A stretch of DNA of 64,000 bases from DATKKG01 sp035543015 (GTDB taxonomy: Archaea > Thermoproteota > Nitrososphaeria > Conexivisphaerales > DTJL01). The translations under genes were made by a program, and so were the position numbers. Under the pieces are notes generated by a model that saw only the letters and a program-made list of their open reading frames with translations, was not told where the DNA came from and ran no database searches. The stretch covers positions 25,459 through 89,458 of the forward strand of contig DATKKG010000003.1 in the NCBI GenBank assembly GCA_035543015.1, read 5' to 3'. How positions within the stretch are numbered: the stretch's first letter is position 1; the number at the start of each line of letters is the position of its first letter. This document shows positions 7,978-16,041 of this stretch, piece after piece.

Positions 7978-8394
7978 CTACCCCTTCGCCGGTGACTTCG
8001 CGCCGCAGGCCTCGCAGACCAGGAGGGAGACCTTCTTCAGCTTCTCGATGTGAGTGTCCGGGCTGCCGCAGACGGGGCATATCACGTTCTCCTTGACGTA
8101 CCTCTCCAGGAGGACGGCGAAGGAGTCCTTCCCCCTCCTGCCGATGAAGATCGCCCTTCCCTCGGCGTCCAGGGAGGCGGCCGTGGCCAGCTCTTTCGCC
8201 AGGTACATCAGGATCTTCGACGGCTCGCGGCGGATGACCGTCGAGACCTCCTTGAAGTTGCGGAAGATCGTCCGGCTCCCCACGAAGACCACCACAGGCT
8301 GGGGGAGGACGAGACGGCTCTCCCTCTTCGAGCTCTCCGCGGGCAGGTCCGCCTTTATCCTGTCGAGCAGCTCCCTGTAAGGCCTGGTTGACAC
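7978..8394 (-). CDS. eif2b: Translation initiation factor aIF2 subunit beta
   Basis: Beta subunit of the heterotrimeric factor that delivers initiator tRNA to the small subunit. The 138 residues hold the N-terminal helix that docks to aIF2-gamma (PYRELLDRIKADLP), the central alpha/beta domain with FVGSRTIFRNF, and the C-terminal zinc ribbon with Cys106, Cys109, Cys127 and Cys130 (CPVC and CEAC). A minus-strand CTTTAAGG at about 8427-8420 could be its TATA box, roughly 30 bases upstream. Confidence 0.95.
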   Translation of the reverse strand: MSTRPYRELLDRIKADLPAESSKRESRLVLPQPVVVFVGSRTIFRNFKEVSTVIRREPSKILMYLAKELATAASLDAEGRAIFIGRRGKDSFAVLLERYVKENVICPVCGSPDTHIEKLKKVSLLVCEACGAKSPAKG

Positions 8395-8456
8395 GACAGC
8401 CTTTACCCCCGCAGTATCCCCTTAAAGCTTTCCTTCCAAGCCTGGCCGCAGAAGGA

Positions 8457-8463
8457 CTTATAA
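8457..8463 (+). promoter_or_regulatory. TATA box for the EMAP-like tRNA-binding gene
   Basis: CTTATAA; transcription would start near 8486, just after an ATG at 8477 and before the ATG at 8501. This argues that 8501 is the real start of the downstream gene. Confidence 0.5.
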
Positions 8464-8500
8464 TGAACTGAAGGGGATGAAGCTCGTTCGAGTGGTCCGC

Positions 8501-8833
8501 ATGAGCACCGACAAGGTGAGCTACGAGGAGTTCGCGAAGCTGGACATAAGGGTCGGAAGGATCGTTGAGGCGAAGAAAGTGGAGGGCTCCAGGAAGCTCG
8601 TGGAGCTGAAGATCGACATAGGCGGGACGGTGAAGAGGGCCGTCGCCGGCATTGCCTCCTTCTACGACGTCGAAAAGCTCCCCGGCGCCCAGGTGGCCGT
8701 GGTGACCAACCTCCAGCCGAGGGTCATGATGGGCCTGACCAGCGAAGTAATGATCCTGGCGGCCTTCGCCAACGACAAGCTCGCCGTCTTGAAACCCGAT
8801 GTCGAAATAGAGGACGGGGCTAAGGTCTCCTAG
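8501..8833 (+). CDS. MetG C-terminal/EMAP-like tRNA-binding OB-fold protein
   Basis: 110 residues matching the tRNA-binding domain found at the C terminus of methionyl-tRNA synthetase, in Arc1p/EMAPII and as stand-alone CsaA-like proteins: FAKLDIRVGRIVEAKKVEGS near the start, then GLTSEVMILAAF near the end. The family pattern GLxSxGMxLAA is kept with Glu-Val instead of Gly-Met. The start at 8501 rather than 8477 follows from the TATA position. It converges on the FtsZ-like gene and their stop codons overlap. Probable role: tRNA binding in trans for an aminoacyl-tRNA synthetase. Confidence 0.85.
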   Translation: MSTDKVSYEEFAKLDIRVGRIVEAKKVEGSRKLVELKIDIGGTVKRAVAGIASFYDVEKLPGAQVAVVTNLQPRVMMGLTSEVMILAAFANDKLAVLKPDVEIEDGAKVS

Positions 8834-9804
8834 TCGAGGGTGGGTATGCCGAGGTCTATGGCGAGGCCCTGCTCGGGCTCTTCGTCGAGGGACCTCCCTC
8901 CCAGAACCTGCGCCACCGGGTCGTAGACCCTGAGCTTGGAACCCTCGCCCATGGCCATCACCATGGCCACCACCGCGGACCCCCTCTCCGAGACCTTGCT
9001 TCCGTAGTGTATCTTCATCTCGCTGCCCAGGAGGCTCTTCAGCCCCTCGGCCGAGAACTTCGCCTGCTCGAACGTGATGGGCCTGTTGCCGCTGGAGTAG
9101 ATCATGACCTCGTCGACGTCTCCCTGGCCGGCCTCGTAGGCCCTGCGGACAAGCGAAGCGATGCCTTCGTCGAAGCCTCCGGAAAGGTCCCTTATCTCGA
9201 GCGTCGCCTTGCCGCGCTCCATCATCTTCGTCAGCTTCCTGAGCTCGACGGCCGGCGTCTTCCCGTCTCCCGCGATGAACAGCGCCTCAAGGGCGTCGGC
9301 CACCTTCCCGTCGATCATCTCGTAGAGCCTGCTCAGGGGGAGCTCCTCGAGGGACTCCTCCACGAACTGCTCCCGGTCGACCACGAGCATACCCCTGCAG
9401 CAGTTCTTCATCTTGTTGATCCCGACTCCGGCCTTGTACTCCATCCACTTCTGATACTTGAAAGGCAGGAGGGCCACACCGAAGGTGTCGGTGCCCGCGG
9501 CCTCCGCCGCCCTGGCCAGCCTGGGCGCGAGGGAGCTCCCGGAGGAGCCGCCCAGACCGGCGACGACAAACGCCACGCCGCGGCCCGTCGCAGCCCCTCC
9601 GACGTAGCTCCTGATTTCGTCTTCGTCCCATCCGTTCATGTTGACGCCATCGGTGGCCTCCAGATCCTCTTCGTCAAGGCTGGCGAAGAGGTACGCTGCC
9701 CGGATTCCACGACTCTGAAGAAGGTTTACTATCCTACAACCTGACGTGCCAACGCCCACGAAGAGTATACGCCCGCCGCTAGCCTCCAAAGCTATCCCTC
9801 GCAA
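8830..9804 (-). CDS. Divergent FtsZ/tubulin-like GTPase
   Basis: 324 residues of the tubulin/FtsZ superfamily. N-terminal nucleotide loop GVGTSGCRIVN (17-27) is FtsZ-like; the tubulin signature appears as GLGGSSGSS (83-91), with the usual GGGTGTG/S altered. The C-terminal half, VMIYSSGNRPITFEQAKFSAEGL, resembles the FtsZ C-terminal domain. The synergy (T7) loop that supplies the catalytic aspartates, normally NxDxxD, is not recognisable; the corresponding region reads TPAVELRKLTKMMERG. Divergent FtsZ-like proteins with poor catalytic sites are known in ammonia-oxidising archaea. The start is TTG at 9804, close to a minus-strand CTTATATCGG at about 9833-9824. Confidence 0.75.
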   Translation of the reverse strand: MRGIALEASGGRILFVGVGTSGCRIVNLLQSRGIRAAYLFASLDEEDLEATDGVNMNGWDEDEIRSYVGGAATGRGVAFVVAGLGGSSGSSLAPRLARAAEAAGTDTFGVALLPFKYQKWMEYKAGVGINKMKNCCRGMLVVDREQFVEESLEELPLSRLYEMIDGKVADALEALFIAGDGKTPAVELRKLTKMMERGKATLEIRDLSGGFDEGIASLVRRAYEAGQGDVDEVMIYSSGNRPITFEQAKFSAEGLKSLLGSEMKIHYGSKVSERGSAVVAMVMAMGEGSKLRVYDPVAQVLGGRSLDEEPEQGLAIDLGIPTLD

Positions 9805-9871
9805 GGTCTACACAAAACGGCTGCCGATATAAGATGCAGTTATCATCAACCATTTACACCTGATTAACTTA

Positions 9872-9903
9872 TGTTGACCAAAACAGGCTCAGAAAGGTCA
9901 ACA
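9872..9903. promoter_or_regulatory. 8-bp inverted repeat between divergent FtsZ-like and GAPN genes
   Basis: TGTTGACC at 9872-9879 is matched by its reverse complement GGTCAACA at 9896-9903, with a 16-base spacer. It lies in the 178-base divergent region, about 35 bases upstream of the GAPN TATA box (TCTTAAATC, 9935-9943). The two-fold symmetry suits a dimeric regulator, or an RNA hairpin if transcribed. Confidence 0.4.
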
Positions 9904-9982
9904 ATCCCTTCTATTGTTCGTTATGAACTGCCACTAGTCTTAAATCCTTCATCTCCTTCGACCATTTCTTGGTTGATGTAGA

Positions 9983-11512
9983 ATGCAGAGGAGCTCCAGG
10001 CGGCTCGAGCTGAACGGTTTCTTCGACGGCGTGTTCGGGACCTATGATGACTCCAAGGTCTTCCGGCTGTTCATCGGGGGGGAGTGGAGGGAGAGCGGCG
10101 ACGGCAAGCTGTTCAACCTCGTCAGTCCGGTGGACGGAGGGGTCTTCGCCAGCGCGGCTGCCGCGACACAGCAGGACGTGTCCGACGCCGTCGCTTCGGC
10201 CTTCTCCAGGCAGCACCTGATCAGGGACATAGCCGGGATAGAGCGGGCGGGGATCATGGAGGAGGCCCGCCACATCCTTCTGGAGCACGAGGACGACTTC
10301 GTGGGCGCCCTCATGCTGGAAGGGGGGAAGACCAGGGGCGACGCCCAGGGGGAGGTCAGGGGCATCGGGAACAGGATGGCCCTCGCCCTGGACGAAGCCC
10401 GCAGGATATACGGGGAGTACATACCCGGCGACTGGTCGAAGGACACGCTGGCCAAGATCGCCCTGGTGATCAGGGAGCCCGTCGGCGTCGTCGCGGCCAT
10501 CTCGCCGTTCAACTACCCGCTCTTCATCCCCGCCACGAAGATCATACCTGCCCTCCTCGCGGGCAACTCGGTCGTCGTCAAGCCGGCAAGCGCCACCCCG
10601 GTGGCCGCCCTGCTCTTCGCCAGGGTGCTTGAGGCCGCGGGGATTCCAAAGGGGGTGCTCAACGTCGTGACGGGAAGCGGCGGGGTCGTTGGGGACTCCC
10701 TGGTGTCCGACCCCAGGGTCTCGATGGTCAGCCTCACGGGCAGCACCGAAGCCGGCAGGAGGATCGTCGAGAAGGCGGGGATCAAGAAGCTCCACCTTGA
10801 GTTGGGGGGAAAAGCCTACGCCATCGTCCTCTCCGACGCGGACCTGAAGCTGGCCGCGGCGAAGACCGTGGAGGGGAGCCTCAAGAGCGCGGGCCAGCGC
10901 TGCGACGCCGTCAGCGCCGTCATCGTTGAGGAGGCCGTTGCGGACGAATACGTCGAGAGGGCCCTTGAGGCCTTCGACTCCTTCAAGTTCGGCAACCCGT
11001 TCGACGACGGCGTGCAGGTGGGCCCGCTGATCAACAGGGAGGCCGCCGTCAGGGTCAACCTCCTCGTCTCCGACGCTGTTCACAAGGGCGCCAGGCTGCT
11101 GCGGGGAGGCGACTTCAAGGAGGCCTACCACCAGCCGACCTTCCTCGACAGCGTGAACCTGGACTGCCGCATAGCCTGGGAGGAGACCTTCGGCCCCGTC
11201 GTGACCGTGATCAGGGTCAAGGGCGAGGAAGAGGCCCTCGAAATCACAGCAAGGAGCAGGTACGGCCTCGACGGCTGCGTCTTCTCCAAGGACTTCTACA
11301 GGATGTGGCGCGTGGCCAAGAGGGTCCAGGCGGGGGAGATAGTGGTGAATGACCTCCCGCGCCACGGCACGGGCTACTTCCCGTTCGGAGGGGCCAAGGA
11401 GTCAGGGACCGGAAGGGAGGGCGTAGGCTACAGCATAGACGAGATGACGAACCTGAAGACCATCGTCTTCAACCTCGAGCCCGGCAGGATGGGCAAGAAG
11501 ACCCTAGTCTAG
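9983..11512 (+). CDS. gapN: Non-phosphorylating glyceraldehyde-3-phosphate dehydrogenase (GAPN)
   Basis: Aldehyde dehydrogenase family enzyme that oxidises glyceraldehyde 3-phosphate directly to 3-phosphoglycerate with NAD(P)+, the catabolic route typical of many Thermoproteota. 509 residues; cofactor site VVVKPAS (Lys200), general base in LELGGK (Glu273) and catalytic cysteine in AGQRCDAV (Cys307). The residues around the cysteine match GAPN better than generic aldehyde dehydrogenases. TATA-like TCTTAAATC lies about 45 bases before the ATG. Its stop overlaps the stop of a small convergent zinc-ribbon gene. Confidence 0.88.
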   Translation: MQRSSRRLELNGFFDGVFGTYDDSKVFRLFIGGEWRESGDGKLFNLVSPVDGGVFASAAAATQQDVSDAVASAFSRQHLIRDIAGIERAGIMEEARHILLEHEDDFVGALMLEGGKTRGDAQGEVRGIGNRMALALDEARRIYGEYIPGDWSKDTLAKIALVIREPVGVVAAISPFNYPLFIPATKIIPALLAGNSVVVKPASATPVAALLFARVLEAAGIPKGVLNVVTGSGGVVGDSLVSDPRVSMVSLTGSTEAGRRIVEKAGIKKLHLELGGKAYAIVLSDADLKLAAAKTVEGSLKSAGQRCDAVSAVIVEEAVADEYVERALEAFDSFKFGNPFDDGVQVGPLINREAAVRVNLLVSDAVHKGARLLRGGDFKEAYHQPTFLDSVNLDCRIAWEETFGPVVTVIRVKGEEEALEITARSRYGLDGCVFSKDFYRMWRVAKRVQAGEIVVNDLPRHGTGYFPFGGAKESGTGREGVGYSIDEMTNLKTIVFNLEPGRMGKKTLV

Positions 11513-11658
11513 GGCTCCTGTTTCGCAGAGCCAGGGGCGGCCTGGAGCGTAGCCGGAAAGTCCCGGACGGTCAGTGACGACCCGCAGTACTGGCATTTCT
11601 CCGCGCCGCCGCCGTCAGGGATCGCGGTGGATTCGCCGCACCTGGCGCACTCGGCCAA
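11509..11658 (-). CDS. 49-residue zinc-ribbon protein
   Basis: A short minus-strand frame from TTG 11658 encodes MAECARCGESTAIP and then KCQYCGSSL, two CxxC knuckles 14 residues apart, followed by an unstructured Ala/Pro-rich tail. This is the form of the many tiny archaeal zinc-ribbon proteins. An in-frame stop (TAG) lies a few codons upstream, so the TTG is the only plausible start. It converges with GAPN, with overlapping stops. The plus-strand frame over the same bases looks like an artefact, because the DNA methyltransferase probably begins at 11771. Confidence 0.5.
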   Translation of the reverse strand: MAECARCGESTAIPDGGGAEKCQYCGSSLTVRDFPATLQAAPGSAKQEP

Positions 11659-11737
11659 GCTATGGGGGGACAGCCACTACGGCGTGTTTCAGGTTTCCTT
11701 TACCACGTCCGGGCGGTGCCCGCACGCCCTCCGACAG

Positions 11738-11746
11738 CTTATATCC
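11738..11746 (+). promoter_or_regulatory. TATA box for the DNA methyltransferase gene
   Basis: CTTATATCC. Transcription would begin about 26 bases later, near 11768, immediately before an in-frame TTG at 11771. The element is nearly symmetrical and could also serve the opposite strand. Confidence 0.5.
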
Positions 11747-11770
11747 GGGGCTCCTGAGGAGGGTTACGGG

Positions 11771-12886
11771 TTGCGGGGGGAGAGTTCCGGGGTCTCACGA
11801 GACGCGGGGGCACACGACACGCTCCATCTTGACAGGACCGAAGTGGAGGGGACGATCCGGTCCCTGTTGGCCTCGAAGGATGTCGGGGCCCTCAGGCTGG
11901 GAGTGAAAGGCCTCGAAGAACACCTGGTCGGGCCCGGAGGGAACGCTGGACCGGGAGGTCCCGGGGACATCGTCTTGAGGGCCGACGTCGTCCGGGCGGA
12001 GCTCAGGCAGGCTTTGGAGGCGAGGACCCTTACGAGGGCGAAGCACTATCTGAGGCGGTTCCAGGAAGGCCTCAAGGAGCCGAAGTTCGGGGAGATCAAC
12101 GAAATCAACCTGCGCCGGTGGAAGGAGTATGACGAAGTGTGGACCGACAGCCTCTGGGTCATGGGGAGGCGCGACACCTCGGGGGCGCATGTCGGCTGGT
12201 ACTGGGGGAACTTCGTCCCCGAGATCCCGCGCCAGATGATGCTGAGATACACTAGGAAGGGTGACTGGGTCCTCGATGCCTTCGCCGGCAGCGGAACCAC
12301 GCTGATCGAATGCAGGAGGCTGGGGAGGAACGGTATAGGGGTGGAGCTGAGTCCGAAGGTCGCCGCCTCCGCGAGGAGGCTCGTGGCGAAGGAGGCCAAC
12401 GCGGACGACGTCAAGACCGAAGTGCTCGTTGGAGACAGCTCCAGGCTGGACCTCAGGCCCGTGCTGAAGAGTCTGGGCGCCCACCACGTGGATCTCCTGA
12501 TCATGCACCCCCCGTATCATGACATCATCAAGTTCTCCGACGACCCCGACGACCTTAGCAACGCCTCGGACGTGTCTTCCTTCCTCGCCGGGTTCTCTGC
12601 GTGCGTGGAGAACGTGGCGCCGCTCCTCGCCAGGGGCAGGTACATGGCGCTGGTGATCGGCGACAAGTACTCCCGAGGGGAATGGATCCCCCTCGGATTC
12701 CTGTGCATGGAGAGCGTCCTCAGGAGGAAGGATTTCTCCCTGAAGTCGATCATAGTGAAGAACTTCGAACGGACCCGCGGGAAGAGGAGCAGCATGGAGC
12801 TGTGGAGGTACAGGGCCCTGGCAGGCGGCTTCTACGTCTTCAAGCACGAATACATCTTCGTCTTCAGGAAACGCGGCGCGGCCTAA
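11771..12886 (+). CDS. Putative N4/N6 DNA methyltransferase
   Basis: SAM-dependent amino-methyltransferase. Starting at TTG 11771 gives 371 residues. Motif I, VLDAFAGSGTTLIE, lies near residues 166-179, followed by the acidic motif II in GVELSP; motif IV is MHPPYHD near 245, where the usual first residue (D, N or S) is histidine. The order (I before IV) is that of the alpha/gamma rather than the beta class. A conserved WYWGNF stretch precedes motif I. An open frame extends back to 11627 but is low-complexity and overlaps a zinc-ribbon gene on the other strand. No restriction endonuclease is nearby, so it looks like a solitary methylase. RNA or protein substrates cannot be excluded. Confidence 0.72.
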   Translation: MRGESSGVSRDAGAHDTLHLDRTEVEGTIRSLLASKDVGALRLGVKGLEEHLVGPGGNAGPGGPGDIVLRADVVRAELRQALEARTLTRAKHYLRRFQEGLKEPKFGEINEINLRRWKEYDEVWTDSLWVMGRRDTSGAHVGWYWGNFVPEIPRQMMLRYTRKGDWVLDAFAGSGTTLIECRRLGRNGIGVELSPKVAASARRLVAKEANADDVKTEVLVGDSSRLDLRPVLKSLGAHHVDLLIMHPPYHDIIKFSDDPDDLSNASDVSSFLAGFSACVENVAPLLARGRYMALVIGDKYSRGEWIPLGFLCMESVLRRKDFSLKSIIVKNFERTRGKRSSMELWRYRALAGGFYVFKHEYIFVFRKRGAA

Positions 12887-13008
12887 CCCCGTGGCGGCTA
12901 GCCCCTGGACGGTCCGCCGGAACCGTAAGCTCTATATTCGAGATGCAAGGCTCTGCCGCTTATGTCTCAGCAGCTTGGCTCTGACATACGTTCTGAGGTG
13001 CATCGTCC

Positions 13009-14238
13009 ATGGCCCTAGTGGGTGCTGACATTGCTTGGATGCTTACTGCCACGGCCCTCGTCATGATCATGACGCCGGCCCTGGGGTTCTTCTATGGAGG
13101 CCTGGTGAGGAGGAAGAACCTGGTCTCCACCATAGTCCAGTGCTTCATAATATTCGCCGTGGTGAGCTTGGTCTGGGCCCTGTGGGGCTACTCGCTGGCC
13201 TTCAGCCCCTCTGTCAACGGCGTCATCGGGGACCTTTCGGCCGCCGGGCTGAACGGCGTGGGTGCGGCCGCCAACGCGGTCTACGCGGCCACGATACCGG
13301 CCCTTCTCTTCTTCGCATTTCAGCTCAAGTTCGCCGCCATAACTCCGGCCCTTATCATAGGCGCCTTCGCTGAGAGGATCAGGTTCAAGGCCCTCCTCAT
13401 TTTCATAATCCTCTGGGCCACCTTCATCTACGCACCGGTTGCCCATTGGGTGTGGGGAGACGGCGGATGGCTCAGGGCGCTGGGGGTCATAGACTTCGCC
13501 GGAGGCCTGGTGGTCCACATCTCAGCTGGGATGTCGGCCCTCGCGGCTGCGCTGGTCATAGGTCGCAGGAAGGGCCTCGAAGGCTCGTCCGAAACGCGCC
13601 CGAACAACATACCTTTCGTCATACTCGGAGCCTCAATCCTCTGGTTCGGCTGGTTCGGCTTTAACGGCGGCAGCTCATTCGCTGCGAACGAGCTTGCCGT
13701 CCAGGCGCTGGTCAACACGAACATGGCCGCCGCAGCCGCGGCTGTGAGCTGGATGCTCGTGGACTGGTCCAGGAAGGGGAAGCCCTCCGCCGTCGGCATC
13801 TCCGTGGGTGCCGTCTGCGGGATGGTCGCGATCACCCCGGCCGCTGGGTTCGTGGGGGTCGGTCCCGCGGTGTTCATCGGCCTCGTGGTCGGAGTCCTCT
13901 CCAACTTCGTCTCCAACTGGCGCGCCAGCAGGACGAGAATCGATGACGCGCTCGACGTCTTCGCCTGCCACGGCGTGGGAAGCATGTGGGGAGTCGTCGC
14001 CACGGGCATATTCGCTACGACCGCCATCAACGCCAGCGGTCCCAACGGCGCGCTCTACGGCAACCCGTATCTGCTGCTCGTGCAGTCGTTCGCCGTCGTG
14101 GTCGTCGCCGCCTTCTCCTTCTTCGGCTCCTACTTCCTGCTGAAGGTGATCAACTTCATCACCCCGGTCCGAGTGAGTCCCGAAGAGGAAGAGACGGGGC
14201 TGGACATGAGCCAGCACGGGGAAGAAGCCTACACCTAG
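13009..14238 (+). CDS. amt: Ammonium transporter (Amt family)
   Basis: Ammonium/ammonia channel of the Amt/Mep/Rh family; 409 residues with about eleven hydrophobic segments. Recognisable elements are MTPALGFFYGGLVRRKN near the start, the AHWVWG segment, WFGWFGFNGGS, and the C-terminal DVFACHGVGSMWG with the pore histidine. No GlnK regulator follows, unlike many bacterial and methanogen loci. A CTATATTC at about 12931-12938 is a possible TATA box, leaving a leader of roughly 50 bases. Confidence 0.95.
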   Translation: MALVGADIAWMLTATALVMIMTPALGFFYGGLVRRKNLVSTIVQCFIIFAVVSLVWALWGYSLAFSPSVNGVIGDLSAAGLNGVGAAANAVYAATIPALLFFAFQLKFAAITPALIIGAFAERIRFKALLIFIILWATFIYAPVAHWVWGDGGWLRALGVIDFAGGLVVHISAGMSALAAALVIGRRKGLEGSSETRPNNIPFVILGASILWFGWFGFNGGSSFAANELAVQALVNTNMAAAAAAVSWMLVDWSRKGKPSAVGISVGAVCGMVAITPAAGFVGVGPAVFIGLVVGVLSNFVSNWRASRTRIDDALDVFACHGVGSMWGVVATGIFATTAINASGPNGALYGNPYLLLVQSFAVVVVAAFSFFGSYFLLKVINFITPVRVSPEEEETGLDMSQHGEEAYT

Positions 14239-14357
14239 ACCGGGATCGAGGAACGTCGCTCGAGAGACCGCGGTGCGAGCGGGGCTCATGCGCGGGGATC
14301 ATGCGGTCCCTGCGCATGGACATGGCTTATAGGAGACCCCAGAGTCAATCAGAGACG

Positions 14358-15632
14358 ATGGCGAAAAGGATAGCCCTGCTGGCCGTTCTGGTTCTTCTCG
14401 TTCTGGGAGCGGGGGCCAGGGCGTATGCCCTGCCGGTGCCAACCGTCCTCGTGGCCGACTTCTCGGTCTCGGTGGACGCAGGCGGCGAACAGTTCATCCA
14501 CAGCGTCGTGGCCCAGGCCCAGAACCAGCACATGAGCGCCATCATCATCGAGATGAACACGCCCGGCGGCCTCCTTTCCAGCATGCAGGACATCATCAAC
14601 GACCTGACGGTGGCCGAAGACGCGGGGATCAAGGTCTACGCCTACGTCGTCCCCAACGGTTGGGCCGCCTCCGCAGGAAGCTACATCGCCATGGCCTGCG
14701 ACAAGATCTTCATGGGCGACGGGTCGGCGATAGGTTCCTCCACCCCGATAGTCGTCGGCGGCACCGACCTCGAGCAGAACCATACGGAGAGCTTCATGCT
14801 CGCCTACATGGTCACCCTGGCGGAGACGCACAACAGGAGCACCACCGCCGCCACCGAGATGGTCCTCGACGACAAGGCTTTCACCGCCTCCGAAGCAGTC
14901 CAGGGGGGCGTGGCGGACGGACGGGCGAACAGCATATCCGAAGTCCTCTCCGCGGTGGGCATGGCGGGGGCCCTGACCGGGTCCGCCTCCCCCGACGCGT
15001 ACGACTCCTTCATCAGCACCCTGAGCGACCCGACTGTCGATGGCTTCCTGATGCTTCTCGGAGTCATCGCGATACTGCTGGACCTCTTCCACGGCTCCAT
15101 CGCCCTCACGGTCGTGGGGGCGATTTCGATTGCACTTGGGCTGTTCGGCTCCCAGCTGATCGGCGCCCCGGCCTTGGCGCTGGTGGTCTTCGCGGTCGCT
15201 GGCGCACTGATCATACTCGAGGTCAAGGTCTCTCACGGGTTCGCCATGCTCTGCGGGATCGTCCTTTCGGTCTTCGGCATTTGGCTCCTGGCGGGGAACG
15301 CATCCGGCTACTCCCCGTCCCCCTTCGGCGCTCTCCAGTACGCCAGCTGGGCCATCGTGGCGGCTCTTGCCTTCATCGGCAGCTTCTACCTGATCAAGCT
15401 CAGAGAGGCAACATTCAAGCGCCCGAAGGCGGTCTCCCCCGAGAACGTCGTCGGCAAGGAGGGCTACATGCTCAACCACCTCACGCCTCCCGACTTCGGG
15501 ACGGCCAACATAGCCTCCGAGGACTGGACGGTGAAGTGCGACGTGCCGCTGAAGTCCGGCGACAGGGTCAGGGCAATCAGCATCGACGGGAGCGTCGTCA
15601 CGGTGGAGAAGGTGCCCGCCGATGGCAAGTAG
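14358..15632 (+). CDS. nfeD: Membrane-bound serine protease of the NfeD/ClpP class
   Basis: Long-form NfeD: a periplasmic-side ClpP-like protease, a membrane part and a C-terminal OB domain. From ATG 14358 the protein has 424 residues with a signal peptide (KRIALLAVLVLLVLG). The Ser-Lys dyad is probably Ser105 (in WAASAGSY) and Lys173 (in DDKAFTASEA), as in Pyrococcus 1510-type proteases. Five to six hydrophobic segments follow (about 215-345), then the NfeD C-terminal domain. CTTATAGG at 14325-14332 is about 28 bases before the start. It overlaps a short NfeD gene, which overlaps an SPFH gene; such pairs are known to work together, the protease cutting the stomatin partner. Confidence 0.9.
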   Translation: MAKRIALLAVLVLLVLGAGARAYALPVPTVLVADFSVSVDAGGEQFIHSVVAQAQNQHMSAIIIEMNTPGGLLSSMQDIINDLTVAEDAGIKVYAYVVPNGWAASAGSYIAMACDKIFMGDGSAIGSSTPIVVGGTDLEQNHTESFMLAYMVTLAETHNRSTTAATEMVLDDKAFTASEAVQGGVADGRANSISEVLSAVGMAGALTGSASPDAYDSFISTLSDPTVDGFLMLLGVIAILLDLFHGSIALTVVGAISIALGLFGSQLIGAPALALVVFAVAGALIILEVKVSHGFAMLCGIVLSVFGIWLLAGNASGYSPSPFGALQYASWAIVAALAFIGSFYLIKLREATFKRPKAVSPENVVGKEGYMLNHLTPPDFGTANIASEDWTVKCDVPLKSGDRVRAISIDGSVVTVEKVPADGK

Positions 15633-16041
15633 CCGCAAGGCCGGTCGCTTCGGCTTCATGGCGCTCTCCTTCATCGCGGCCCTGGCCCTCCTGGGCGTCG
15701 CTATCTCGGCGGTCGGCTTCATGAGGATCACGGGCAACGAAGGCGGAGGCCTTACCCTCCTCGCGGGTGGGCTCCTCCTTCTCCTCGTAGACTTCGCAGT
15801 CGTGGTGGGACTGGCGACGACGAGGGTCGCAAGGGTCGAGAAGACCTACCACCGGGTCCCGGCGATGGTGGGGCACGGCGGGATCGTCAAGGAAAGGATC
15901 CCCGCCAACGGAAGGGGGGTCGTGCTGGTCCAGAACGAGCTCTGGACGGCCTCCAGCGAGAGGGAGCTGCCTCCGGGGACGCGCATCAAAATCGTTAAAA
16001 CGGACGGGATACTGCTTTACGTCGAAGGAGAGACCCCATGA
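15622..16041 (+). CDS. Short NfeD-like protein (two membrane helices plus OB domain)
   Basis: 139 residues: two hydrophobic segments (about 12-34 and 43-67) followed by an OB-like NfeD C-terminal domain (MVGHGGIVKERIPANG to GTRIKIVKTDGILLYVEG). It overlaps the protease gene by 11 bases and the SPFH gene by 4, so all three are translated from one message. Short NfeD proteins usually accompany stomatin/prohibitin-like proteins and are thought to help their assembly in the membrane. Confidence 0.82.
   Translation: MASSRKAGRFGFMALSFIAALALLGVAISAVGFMRITGNEGGGLTLLAGGLLLLLVDFAVVVGLATTRVARVEKTYHRVPAMVGHGGIVKERIPANGRGVVLVQNELWTASSERELPPGTRIKIVKTDGILLYVEGETP

Noticed and set aside
9911..11365. 484-codon minus-strand open frame
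   Set aside because: Antisense to GAPN, which has all catalytic residues; composition is that of a shadow frame.
11627..11770. N-terminal extension of the DNA methyltransferase
   Set aside because: Low-complexity, precedes the likely transcription start, and lies opposite a good zinc-ribbon gene.
14349..15737. 462-codon minus-strand open frame
   Set aside because: Shadow of the NfeD protease gene; no recognisable motif.
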